Shown in pieces: positions 8,397 to 15,129 of a stretch of DNA of 37,537 nt (position 1 is the first letter of the stretch; each line of letters starts with the position of its first letter). The notes below the pieces were generated by a model. That model saw only the letters and a list, made by a program, of their open reading frames with translations. It had not been told where the DNA came from and ran no database searches. Source of the DNA: Candidatus Kapaibacterium sp. (lineage in GTDB: Bacteria > Bacteroidota > Ignavibacteria > Kapaibacteriales > UBA4661). A program made the translations under genes and the position numbers. The stretch spans positions 1 through 37,537 of the forward strand of contig JANWZB010000013.1 in assembly GCA_025055035.1 (NCBI GenBank), in the 5' to 3' direction.

Positions 8397-9518
8397 TTAG
8401 TGAACAACAGGCAGTTCAAGTGCCATCATGTCTGAAACAAACACCTTTCCTTCAGGATGTTGTTGTACCGCTACTTTCTCAAACGTTGTAAGGTGGTCGT
8501 AGGCATAACGAAAGAGTGCTTGTGCTTCGCAGTCTTTGCCAATGCGTCTGAGAAAGTATGCAAGTTCAATTTTACCAGCGTAATATTCTGGGAAAGCACG
8601 CTCTATATCGCGGAATATTTCTTCAGCAAGGGATAGATTGCCTCGACGTTCATACAGCTTGCCTAGCATACTACGTGCGCGTGCATAGCTTGGCTTCGCA
8701 CCGATGGCACGATTATACCAGCATATTGCTCGCTCGTCATCACCAAGCTTCTCGTATGCTGAGGCGAGAGCAACCATCGTCGTTTCTTCGTCAGGGAACG
8801 TAGAAAGAGTATTCTGTGCTACTGAAATAACCACATCGTAGCGCTTGAGTACTTGGTACATTTGGATATGAAGAGCGCGATAATTGTATACATGTGGAGC
8901 GCAGTGTATCATGCGCTCTACATACGGTCGAACTTCTGTGTCAAGGTCAATTGTAGCCACGCCTTGTGCATACATCCAGTTCAGAGCAGCGCAGTATGCA
9001 TCGAGACCCAAAATAACACCACTGTTATCATCGAGCATTGTACGCGCCTCGCGAAGCACATGCAGTGCCTGTGCATGCTCTCCGCGCCACAAGAGCGAAT
9101 GCCCCAGGGCAAATCGAACGGAACAGTCGCTAGAGCTGGACAGATACTCGACAAGGTCTGCAATATCCTCGCTCGAAGCTCCTTCGAGAACCGCAAGATA
9201 TGATGCTTTCAGGTAGTCTGAATCTGTTTCCTCAATTCCTTCAATTAGCACACGCTCGCCATCGGCGGCAAAGTTTCCTGTTACGTCTCGGAAGTGTGCG
9301 AATGCTAGTGATACATACCACTCAGGATGTGAACATGGATCTAGAGAGATTGCTCGTTCTAGTATTGTGCGAGCATGGTAGAAGCGAGAACGGCTCTCCA
9401 GTTCCATACCAATGTGTCCGAGCTCTTCAGCGCTGTGCTTGTCGTTGTGCGCTAGAAGCGAGTACGCACGTGATAGAAGCTCGGGAATAGTGTATAACGC
9501 ACTCGGAGAAGCAAGCAT
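8397..9518 (-). CDS. Tetratricopeptide-repeat protein
   Basis: A soluble-looking protein of 373 residues built mainly of TPR helical hairpins. Repeats can be seen around residues 35-70 (SRFYHARTILERAISLDP), 205-235, 238-272 (ALASAYEKLGDDERAICWYNRAIGAKP), 273-306 (RARSMLGKLYERRGNLSLAEEIFRDIERAFP) and 307-345 (GKIELAYFLRRIG). There is no signal peptide, transmembrane segment or catalytic domain, so a scaffold or adaptor role is likely, but the partner is unknown. It starts at ATG 9518, is followed 38 bp later by yqgE and preceded 51 bp upstream by lpd, all on the minus strand, so it may be read through from lpd. Confidence 0.85.
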   Translation of the reverse strand: MLASPSALYTIPELLSRAYSLLAHNDKHSAEELGHIGMELESRSRFYHARTILERAISLDPCSHPEWYVSLAFAHFRDVTGNFAADGERVLIEGIEETDSDYLKASYLAVLEGASSEDIADLVEYLSSSSDCSVRFALGHSLLWRGEHAQALHVLREARTMLDDNSGVILGLDAYCAALNWMYAQGVATIDLDTEVRPYVERMIHCAPHVYNYRALHIQMYQVLKRYDVVISVAQNTLSTFPDEETTMVALASAYEKLGDDERAICWYNRAIGAKPSYARARSMLGKLYERRGNLSLAEEIFRDIERAFPEYYAGKIELAYFLRRIGKDCEAQALFRYAYDHLTTFEKVAVQQHPEGKVFVSDMMALELPVVH

Positions 9519-9569
9519 TCTACGACTTTCTAGAAAAGTATCATACTAACAGAGTGTGAGTGTCTAGAG

Positions 9570-10973
9570 CTAGAAGTTCACTGCTTCGCCATATGCACTA
9601 GCAGCAGCTTCCATAATTGCCTCGCTGAGTGTCGGATGAGCGTGCATAGTTTTAAAAATTGCTGTTCCTGTTGCTTCTAGAGAGCGCGCTAATCCTAGCT
9701 CGGCAATCATCTCGGTAACGTCGGGACCAATCATATGTGCACCCAGAAGCTCTCCGTATTTTGCATCGAAGATAAGCTTGACAAAGCCCTTTGCTTCGCC
9801 AATAGCGTGAGCTTTACCTGCAGCAGTGAAGGGGAATTTCCCAATTTTAAGCTCATATCCAGCAGCTCGTGCTTTTGCTTCTGTCATTCCAATCGAAGCT
9901 ACTTGCGGGTGACAGTACGTACAGCCGGGAATATTAGTATAGTCTACGCCGTCGGTGTGATGACCGGCAATGTGCTCAGCGGCTGCGATGCCTTCAGCAG
10001 ATGCTTTATGAGCAAGCCATGGAGGACCTGCAACATCACCAATCGCATAGATTCCCGGAACATTTGTTTGTAAATACTTGTCCACCTTGATAAACCCACG
10101 TTCTGTAGCAACGCCGAGTGCCTCCAGACCAATGTTTTCGATGTTAGCCTGAATGCCAATAGCGTTGAGAGCAAGGTCGGCTTTCAGAGTTTCTTCCGAA
10201 CCATCGCCTTTCTGTACTTTTACTTCGACGCTATTACCAACTGTTCTTGCCGACAAGACACGGGTGTTGGTCAGCATGGTAATACCGTACTTTTTGTAGT
10301 GTTTCTCAAGCTCTTTAGAAATCTCTTCATCTTCGACTGGTAGGATATGACTTTGCATTTCAATAAGAGTAACATTCGTACCATAGGCATTGTAGAAGTA
10401 CGCAAACTCTACCCCAATAGCTCCAGCACCCATGATAATCATGGATTTGGGAATTTCCTTTTGTATCATAGCCTCGTGGCTTGTAATGACACGCTTTTTA
10501 TCGACATCAATACCCGGAAACATGCGTGGGCGAGCACCTGTTGCAATGATAATATGCTTACAGCTGATTGTGTCGGTAGTAACACCGCTAGTATTTTTGA
10601 TATCGATGCTGCTGGGTGATGTTATGACACCAAATCCTGAGACAAGCTGCACTTTATATTTTTTGAAGAGAAAAGCAATGCCTTTCGACATTTGCTCTGC
10701 AACGCCGCGAGAACGGCTAATGACTTTGCCAAAATCAACCTCAATGCCTTTGATTTTGAAGCCAAAATCTTCCGCATGATGTAGAAAGTGCATGTATTCG
10801 GCGTTCTTAATAAGGGCTTTTGTTGGTATGCAGCCCCAATTCAAACAGATACCACCGAGATGTTCTGCTTCGATGCAGATGGTACGCAAGCCAAGTTGAG
10901 AAGCCCGAATTGCTGCTACGTATCCGCCCGGACCGGCACCCAAAACTGCGACGTCGCATTGATGATGAGCCAT
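9570..10973 (-). CDS. lpdA: Dihydrolipoyl dehydrogenase (E3)
   Basis: An FAD flavoenzyme that reoxidises the lipoyl groups of 2-oxoacid dehydrogenase complexes and the glycine cleavage system, passing electrons to NAD+. The FAD-binding motif VLGAGPGGYVAA is at about residues 10-21. The redox-active disulfide is GGICLNWGCIP (Cys43 and Cys48), a second Rossmann motif GAGAIGVEFAYFY binds NAD, and the C-terminal catalytic pair is in HAHPTLSEAIMEA (His about 446, Glu about 451). Length (467 residues) is typical. The ATG at 10973 has a purine-rich AAGGAAAG sequence 6-14 bases upstream, a good ribosome binding site. No E1 or E2 gene is in the window, so the complex it serves cannot be told. Confidence 0.97.
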   Translation of the reverse strand: MAHHQCDVAVLGAGPGGYVAAIRASQLGLRTICIEAEHLGGICLNWGCIPTKALIKNAEYMHFLHHAEDFGFKIKGIEVDFGKVISRSRGVAEQMSKGIAFLFKKYKVQLVSGFGVITSPSSIDIKNTSGVTTDTISCKHIIIATGARPRMFPGIDVDKKRVITSHEAMIQKEIPKSMIIMGAGAIGVEFAYFYNAYGTNVTLIEMQSHILPVEDEEISKELEKHYKKYGITMLTNTRVLSARTVGNSVEVKVQKGDGSEETLKADLALNAIGIQANIENIGLEALGVATERGFIKVDKYLQTNVPGIYAIGDVAGPPWLAHKASAEGIAAAEHIAGHHTDGVDYTNIPGCTYCHPQVASIGMTEAKARAAGYELKIGKFPFTAAGKAHAIGEAKGFVKLIFDAKYGELLGAHMIGPDVTEMIAELGLARSLEATGTAIFKTMHAHPTLSEAIMEAAASAYGEAVNF

Positions 10974-11028
10974 GTGTGCTTTCCTTCTTGTGCAGTGAAA
11001 ACGAGAGAATAAATTTGCTAAACGTCCG

Positions 11029-11036
11029 CAAATATA
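11029..11036 (-). promoter_or_regulatory. Candidate TAnnTTTG -7 element upstream of lpdA
   Basis: On the minus strand this reads TATATTTG, matching the TAnnTTTG element described for the Bacteroidota housekeeping sigma factor. It lies about 56 bases upstream of the lpdA start codon. No good TTG-type -33 element is seen at the right spacing, so this is a tentative call from a short motif. Confidence 0.25.
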
Positions 11037-11041
11037 CAGCT

Positions 11042-12127
11042 TTATTGTTGAAACACCATACCGTTGCGTACACTCACAAAGCCTAAGCGCCCGCCACTGT
11101 GCTGTCCGCCTGACCAGTTAGTAAGATCGAATGTGCCATTTCCTTGTGTTGAACCGGCAATAACGTATGCGCGAAGTGCCTGATTGTTCCTATGCCAAGT
11201 AAGGGGGCGATTTGGCATGCATTCTTCGGGTGTACTATCTGTGCCATTTTGCCAGAGGAAATATGCTCTTCCTGCTCCAAAGACAGTTGCTTTGCCTTCG
11301 GCATTGATTGCTACTGCTGTACGTTCTTCAACCCCGATACCGCGAATGAATGATGATGGTGTGGAATCTCGAATAATGCGTGCTATAAACGTAGTGTGTC
11401 GTCCCAAGCGGTCGGGGTTATCGTAATGTGTATCTGTAATAGTATGGCTGAGAAACGGTATCGCAAGGAAATCGTTGTAGCCAATTGTAATGCGACGGTC
11501 GAATGGGTTTGCAAGTGCTTCTTCAGAGCGAATTGTTCCTTCCAGTGCACTGAAGTACAACCGCCCTAAAATCGCACATCCAGCACTTGTCCCGCCAATA
11601 GGTATTTTCTTGATATTCGCAAGATAATTCAGCGCTTCGTGTACGCGAGTGTTGCGCCAGAAATTGACATAATTTGCTTGGTCGCCTCCTGCAATGAAGA
11701 GCATTTCTGCATTACGCATGCGGCGCTCTATTTCAGGGTTATTTGCAAGCTCGCGCGAATTGATAAGCAGTGTTTCTACTGAGTTGACTTTTGCGCCAAG
11801 TGTAAACAAATAGTTGTTGTAGCCCGTACTTCCTGAGGCACGAATAACCACAACATCACCGCCGCCGGCGCGCTCTAACATCCACCGCATTGCTTCATCG
11901 ACGTCGGTACTTCCGCCCATAAGTACTGTTCCGGACTGCGTTGATGCTTGTATATCGGCAGTATCGCCCACTAAACCAAGCCACACAGGGCGCGAGCTTG
12001 ACGATGATGTCTGGTTTTGTGAGGAGGGCTGCGAGGAAGTGTCAGTTTGTGCAGACTGTTGACATGAATAGAGTAGGGTGCACAAACAGGCTATTGCAGT
12101 GCGAAGGATGTATGTAAAGGGTGTCAT
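11042..12127 (-). CDS. Lipoprotein cyanophycinase-like peptidase (family S51)
   Basis: A secreted, probably lipid-anchored serine exopeptidase of the cyanophycinase/peptidase E family (S51). Cyanophycinase releases beta-Asp-Arg dipeptides from the storage polymer cyanophycin. The N-terminus is a lipoprotein signal peptide ending in the lipobox LLYSC (Cys22), followed by a Ser/Gln/Thr-rich linker (about 24-45). Family motifs are FIAGGDQANYVNFW (about 144-157) and the nucleophile elbow PIGGTSAGCAILG with the probable catalytic Ser181. A C-terminal segment of about 95 residues (GIGVEERTAVAINAEGKATVFGAG...) continues the cyanophycinase fold. The lipobox suggests action outside the cytoplasm, unlike the cytosolic cyanobacterial enzymes. 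No cyanophycin synthetase is nearby, so the true substrate could be imported polymer or another isopeptide. Confidence 0.85.
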   Translation of the reverse strand: MTPFTYILRTAIACLCTLLYSCQQSAQTDTSSQPSSQNQTSSSSSRPVWLGLVGDTADIQASTQSGTVLMGGSTDVDEAMRWMLERAGGGDVVVIRASGSTGYNNYLFTLGAKVNSVETLLINSRELANNPEIERRMRNAEMLFIAGGDQANYVNFWRNTRVHEALNYLANIKKIPIGGTSAGCAILGRLYFSALEGTIRSEEALANPFDRRITIGYNDFLAIPFLSHTITDTHYDNPDRLGRHTTFIARIIRDSTPSSFIRGIGVEERTAVAINAEGKATVFGAGRAYFLWQNGTDSTPEECMPNRPLTWHRNNQALRAYVIAGSTQGNGTFDLTNWSGGQHSGGRLGFVSVRNGMVFQQ

Positions 12128-12179
12128 AGGAACTTCAGGAATGATAACATAACGAAAGTCGAGGAGTACAATTGCTATG

Positions 12180-12392
12180 CTACCTTAAGTTTTGGGCATC
12201 GCGAAGCTTTGATTCTACTCGTGCGGCACGATGTCGAAGCATCATGAGCAAAAGTAGCAGAAGAAGACTAGCGAGGGCAAAGATTGAGCTACAGATATAC
12301 AGTAGCCCGTGATCTGCAATGATTCCGCTTACAAAGAACACGGCTGCTGCCGATAGATTGGCTGCAATTAACGTATAGAAGGCTTTGAGCAT
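12180..12392 (-). CDS. Small two-TM membrane protein (hypothetical)
   Basis: A 70-residue reading frame from ATG 12392 that encodes two hydrophobic segments (about residues 3-21, TLIAANLSAAAVFFVSGII, and 26-48, a leucine-rich stretch), followed by a basic cytoplasmic-type tail (RHRAARVESKLRDAQNLR). This hairpin topology and positively charged tail look like a real small membrane protein. The frame stays open upstream to 12608 but that part lacks sense and overlaps the divergent gene at 12535. I recognise no family. It lies 52 bp downstream of... the start of the cyanophycinase gene lies on its left, so the two are tandem on the minus strand with this one upstream. No clear ribosome binding site is seen. 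Confidence 0.45.
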   Translation of the reverse strand: MLKAFYTLIAANLSAAAVFFVSGIIADHGLLYICSSIFALASLLLLLLLMMLRHRAARVESKLRDAQNLR

Positions 12393-12534
12393 ATAGTGAA
12401 GAATGCAAGATTTTGCGTACAAAGAAGACAGTAGCTTTGAGAAATGCTCTAGGATGAGTATTTTCGTTATACGTGCGAGATGCAGAAGAACACAATAATA
12501 CGCAAAAATACTAAAATCTCTGAGGAATTGCACT

Positions 12535-13089
12535 ATGCATGGTAGAGGAAGAAACACATACTCTGAACTACTATGTGGTGTTGCTATCACTGTGTGCATT
12601 GCTTGCATCGCAATAAACTGCGATGGTGGTCTAGCTCCTCCACCTATTCCTCCGCCAACAAGTATTTCGGGTGTCGTGCGATTTGTTGGTGGCGCTGCAA
12701 GCTGGCCGCCACGCGACAGCGTTTGGACAATGCGTGTTGTAGCATTTCGGCAATTCCCGCCGCAAGACCTTATTGGAGACCTATTTCAGGGGCGTGCATA
12801 CTTCACACCTTCAGCATTGCAGCTTGACAGTACGCTTGCGCTCTTTAGCGATTCTGCGCGATATTCTCTCGTGTTTGGGGATTCAATACCACCACGCATT
12901 AGCTACTTGTGTGTGGCGTTGCTTGTTGATACGGCGAAAGTGTTATCTACTCAAGGCTGGCGCGTTGTTGGGGTGTACACAACAACTGGTAATCAACGAG
13001 AGCCGAGTAGTATTACAATTATTCCTGGCAGAGATCATCGTGCAGATATGACGGTTGATTTCAAAAATCCTCCCCCTCAGCCTTTCTAA
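12535..13089 (+). CDS. Hypothetical secreted/lipoprotein with proline-rich segment
   Basis: A 184-residue protein that I do not recognise. The N-terminus has a hydrophobic signal (about residues 13-28) ending at INCDGG, where Cys29 could be a lipid-modified cysteine, although the preceding lipobox (AIN) is imperfect. A proline-rich stretch follows (LAPPPIPPPTS, about 33-43), then a beta-rich domain starting SISGVVRFVGGAASWPPRD and ending with HRADMTVDFKNPPPQPF. The form, a signal, a proline linker and a SxSGxV beta strand, suggests an envelope-exposed carbohydrate-binding-like or carboxypeptidase-regulatory-like fold, but this is only inference. A GAGGA ribosome binding site at 12522-12526 supports the ATG at 12535. 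It is divergent from the small membrane protein on its left. Confidence 0.7.
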   Translation: MHGRGRNTYSELLCGVAITVCIACIAINCDGGLAPPPIPPPTSISGVVRFVGGAASWPPRDSVWTMRVVAFRQFPPQDLIGDLFQGRAYFTPSALQLDSTLALFSDSARYSLVFGDSIPPRISYLCVALLVDTAKVLSTQGWRVVGVYTTTGNQREPSSITIIPGRDHRADMTVDFKNPPPQPF

Positions 13090-13500
13090 GCTATAATATC
13101 TTGAATCTTTTGGTACGCTGTTTGCGTAAATGCACCTATTGGGTATTTCTTATCTATACACCATCTCTGTGCACCATATGAGCCTCCATTCAGTCACCAC
13201 ACCCAATGACGGTGTGCGCTCTATGTCGTCTGCCAAGCAGACCAGCGCTTCGGACAAGAAAACTTCGTCAGTACGTAGGAAAATACTCAAATTCCGCGTT
13301 TCTGGCTCGCAGCGTATTGTGTGTTGTACGGGCTGGAATTCAAAAAAAAGATAATGATGCGCCCGGAACTTGACTATCACGGTCAAGACTGCAGCACTTC
13401 TCTCTCTATCCTGTGCTATCTGTTCTGTGGCGGTGTTATGTGGGTGTAAGCTTAAAGTATACGTAGCTCATGCGTTTTGCGCAGTTGTATGAACGAGCAG
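13090..13500. other. 411-bp gene-poor gap with two weak small reading frames
   Basis: No gene can be called here with confidence. On the plus strand a basic reading frame ends at 13354 (best start ATG 13178, 58 residues, rich in Ser/Lys/Arg), and a second frame of 31 residues (13354-13449) begins in a TAATG overlap with its stop. A run of eight A (13342-13349) lies just before the junction, so a one-base slip would fuse the two. Neither has a recognisable domain or a good ribosome binding site. A 6-bp inverted repeat (CTTGAC/GTCAAG, 13369-13374 and 13382-13387) lies nearby without a T run. I see no RNA gene signature. Confidence 0.4.
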
Positions 13501-13944
13501 TTAGCTCAGCTTTTTAACGAGCTTCAGGCAATTCATTTGATGTGTATGGGTAGCAGGGAAGTATTCTACAGTGTCCATAATAGTGCGGATGATGTGAACA
13601 CCAAACCCCCCTTTGCGGTGTTGCAATGCATATTCCTGTAGATTAGGCGGTGGGATTGAAAATGGGTCGAATGCAGCACCGTTGTCAAAAATCTCAATTA
13701 CAAGAGCTTCTGTTCCTTGAGGGCGAATATCAATAAAAAATTCCCGTGCCTTATCAAAGTGGTAGGAGTGGCAGATGAGGTTAGAACAAGCTTCATCGAC
13801 AGCAAGCATAATTGTATGTGCCCCCTGCTCGGAAAAGCCAAACTCACGAGCTTTTTCCTGAACAAATTGGCGAATACGTTCCAGTTCCCTTGTATCACCA
13901 AATGCTGTCAAGCGTGCGTGTATGAACGACTTCGTTTCCGGCAT
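13501..13944 (-). CDS. RsbW-like anti-sigma factor/serine kinase (HATPase_c_2)
   Basis: A cytosolic ATP-binding protein of 147 residues of the RsbW/SpoIIAB type. Such proteins hold a sigma factor or other client and phosphorylate a STAS-domain antagonist. The GHKL ATPase motifs are visible: the N-box in AVDEACSNLICHSY (about 49-62), G1 in DNGAAFDPF (about 91-99) and G2 in GGFGVHIIRTIMD (about 117-129). The ATG at 13944 gives the normal family N-terminus; the frame extends upstream to 14109 but that part has no family character. The STAS gene lies 97 bp upstream on the same strand, which fits a partner-switching pair. No sigma factor gene is adjacent, so the client is unknown and could be a kinase, cyclase or distant sigma factor. 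Confidence 0.88.
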   Translation of the reverse strand: MPETKSFIHARLTAFGDTRELERIRQFVQEKAREFGFSEQGAHTIMLAVDEACSNLICHSYHFDKAREFFIDIRPQGTEALVIEIFDNGAAFDPFSIPPPNLQEYALQHRKGGFGVHIIRTIMDTVEYFPATHTHQMNCLKLVKKLS

Positions 13945-14041
13945 GGTACATAGAGTGAGTTTCTGAATGCACTGATACTGATGATTCAAATAAGGGAGAA
14001 ATACACTCGATAATTCGCAGTGCAATCCCAAAGTTATTAGG

Positions 14042-14389
14042 TTACGGAAGGAATTTTGCAAGAGCCTCCTCTTCATGCTCGGTGATATCGAAGAGCATTG
14101 GAAATCCAAGTAAATCGAAGACCGTATACACTTTTTGGTTCATAGCAGTAAGCTTAATATCGCCACCTTTAGCACGTACGTCCTCGATAAATACCATAAA
14201 GACACCGAGACCAGCACTACTAATGTATTCAAGTTCGCGAAAATTGACTACGATACGATAATTTCCCTCCGCAATAGCTTCTGCAATAGCAGTTTCGAGC
14301 TGCGGAGCAGTATGCGCATCCAAGAAACCTTTGAGGTATAGGACTGTCGTTGTGCCGTTGTTGCGTTGCTCAAGAGAGAATTTGCTCAT
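14042..14389 (-). CDS. STAS-domain anti-sigma factor antagonist
   Basis: A single STAS-domain protein of 115 residues of the SpoIIAA/RsbV type: unphosphorylated it binds the anti-sigma kinase and frees the client, while phosphorylation by that kinase turns it off. The core motif LEYISSAGLGVFM (about 53-65) contains the phosphorylatable serine; Ser58 aligns with the RsbV site (S-x-G-L-G). The rest (NGTTTVLYLKGFLDAHTAPQLE at the start, VYTVFDLLGFPMLFDI near the end) is typical. ATG 14389 is preferred over an upstream frame opening at 14416. The matching RsbW-like kinase gene lies directly downstream. The antagonist's phosphatase is probably a SpoIIE/RsbU protein; one is encoded at 25365-27575 in this window, but their pairing is a guess. 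Confidence 0.92.
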   Translation of the reverse strand: MSKFSLEQRNNGTTTVLYLKGFLDAHTAPQLETAIAEAIAEGNYRIVVNFRELEYISSAGLGVFMVFIEDVRAKGGDIKLTAMNQKVYTVFDLLGFPMLFDITEHEEEALAKFLP

Positions 14390-14522
14390 GGAATGTTCTG
14401 ACGCTAGGTGGTTCAAAAAGTTGCGGGATATCTAGCAATCGTGTGAACGAGCGGAGCACACACTATTTGCGAAAGATATACGTTGTCTGTGAGCTATGAG
14501 TTTCTTATATTAGTCTCGAATG

Positions 14523-14528
14523 ATTATA
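14523..14528 (-). promoter_or_regulatory. Candidate -10 hexamer upstream of STAS gene
   Basis: On the minus strand this reads TATAAT, about 134 bases upstream of the STAS start codon in a 187-bp gap. The nearest -35-like TTGAAC is 21 bases away, longer than the usual 17, so this is a weak call. Confidence 0.2.
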
Positions 14529-14576
14529 GTGCATGAGAATAGGGGTATTGTTCAACTAAAGTATTGCGGAATATGA

Positions 14577-15116
14577 TTATTGGGATGCATCCCGATACAT
14601 CGTCTGTGTGGTGAGAAAAAAGATGGCACTGATGTATCCAAGAGTTGATAGGGAAGCACCTGCACCACCAAGTACAGTGAGGCGCTGTAGGAATACTTTC
14701 TTTGCTGCATCCAAAGGGAAATTTCCATACGATGAATACTGTATCAACTGTATGAGCTGAATGTCAAAATATATCTGCCAGAGTTCAATAGGTATGTATA
14801 GTGCAAATAGTGCTCCTCCCATGAATAATCCGCCTCGTGTGCGCCACATGTGACGGTAGGAGAACCACAGGTATCCACCCGCAATAATAAATAGCCCGTA
14901 TCCGGCAATAGTGTATAGACCACTTTGTGCAAAGAGACGCAGTGTTTGGGCTTGAGCGTAGCTAGGCATATCTGATTTGAACGTGAGTGTTCCGGGGATA
15001 AAGAGATCGAAGCCGATAACAGCACGCACGATGAACCCACCTAGCCATATTGTTGCTCCTAGTGCTGCTAGAAAGAAACTGAAGCGTTGCAATTGCGAGA
15101 GCTTTGCAATTATCAT
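14577..15116 (-). CDS. Four-TM integral membrane protein (hypothetical)
   Basis: An inner-membrane protein of 179 residues that I cannot assign to a named family with certainty. Four hydrophobic segments can be seen, at about residues 12-33 (FFLAALGATIWLGGFIVRAVIG), 65-83 (YTIAGYGLFIIAGGYLWFS), 93-113 (GLFMGGALFALYIPIELWQIYF) and 145-168 (LGGAGASLSTLGYISAIFFL). The loop between segments 1 and 2 is predicted to be outside and the loop between segments 2 and 3 (RHMWRTR) is positive, which fits an N-in topology. The ATG at 15116 lies 14 bp after the stop codon of the OmpA-family gene, so the two are probably one transcript. There is no catalytic motif that I can see. It lies upstream of the STAS gene with a 187-bp gap. 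Confidence 0.65.
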   Translation of the reverse strand: MIIAKLSQLQRFSFFLAALGATIWLGGFIVRAVIGFDLFIPGTLTFKSDMPSYAQAQTLRLFAQSGLYTIAGYGLFIIAGGYLWFSYRHMWRTRGGLFMGGALFALYIPIELWQIYFDIQLIQLIQYSSYGNFPLDAAKKVFLQRLTVLGGAGASLSTLGYISAIFFLTTQTMYRDASQ

Positions 15117-15129
15117 ACGAGCGAATAGG

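Noticed and set aside
8853-9216. Two long plus-strand frames opposite the TPR gene
   Set aside because: They overlap each other in different frames and lie antisense to a well-supported TPR protein.
12393-12608. N-terminal extension of the small two-TM protein
   Set aside because: The extension would overlap the start of the gene at 12535 on the opposite strand; the downstream ATG at 12392 gives a cleaner membrane protein.
13369-13387. CTTGAC/GTCAAG hairpin as a terminator
   Set aside because: The stem is only six base pairs and no T run follows.
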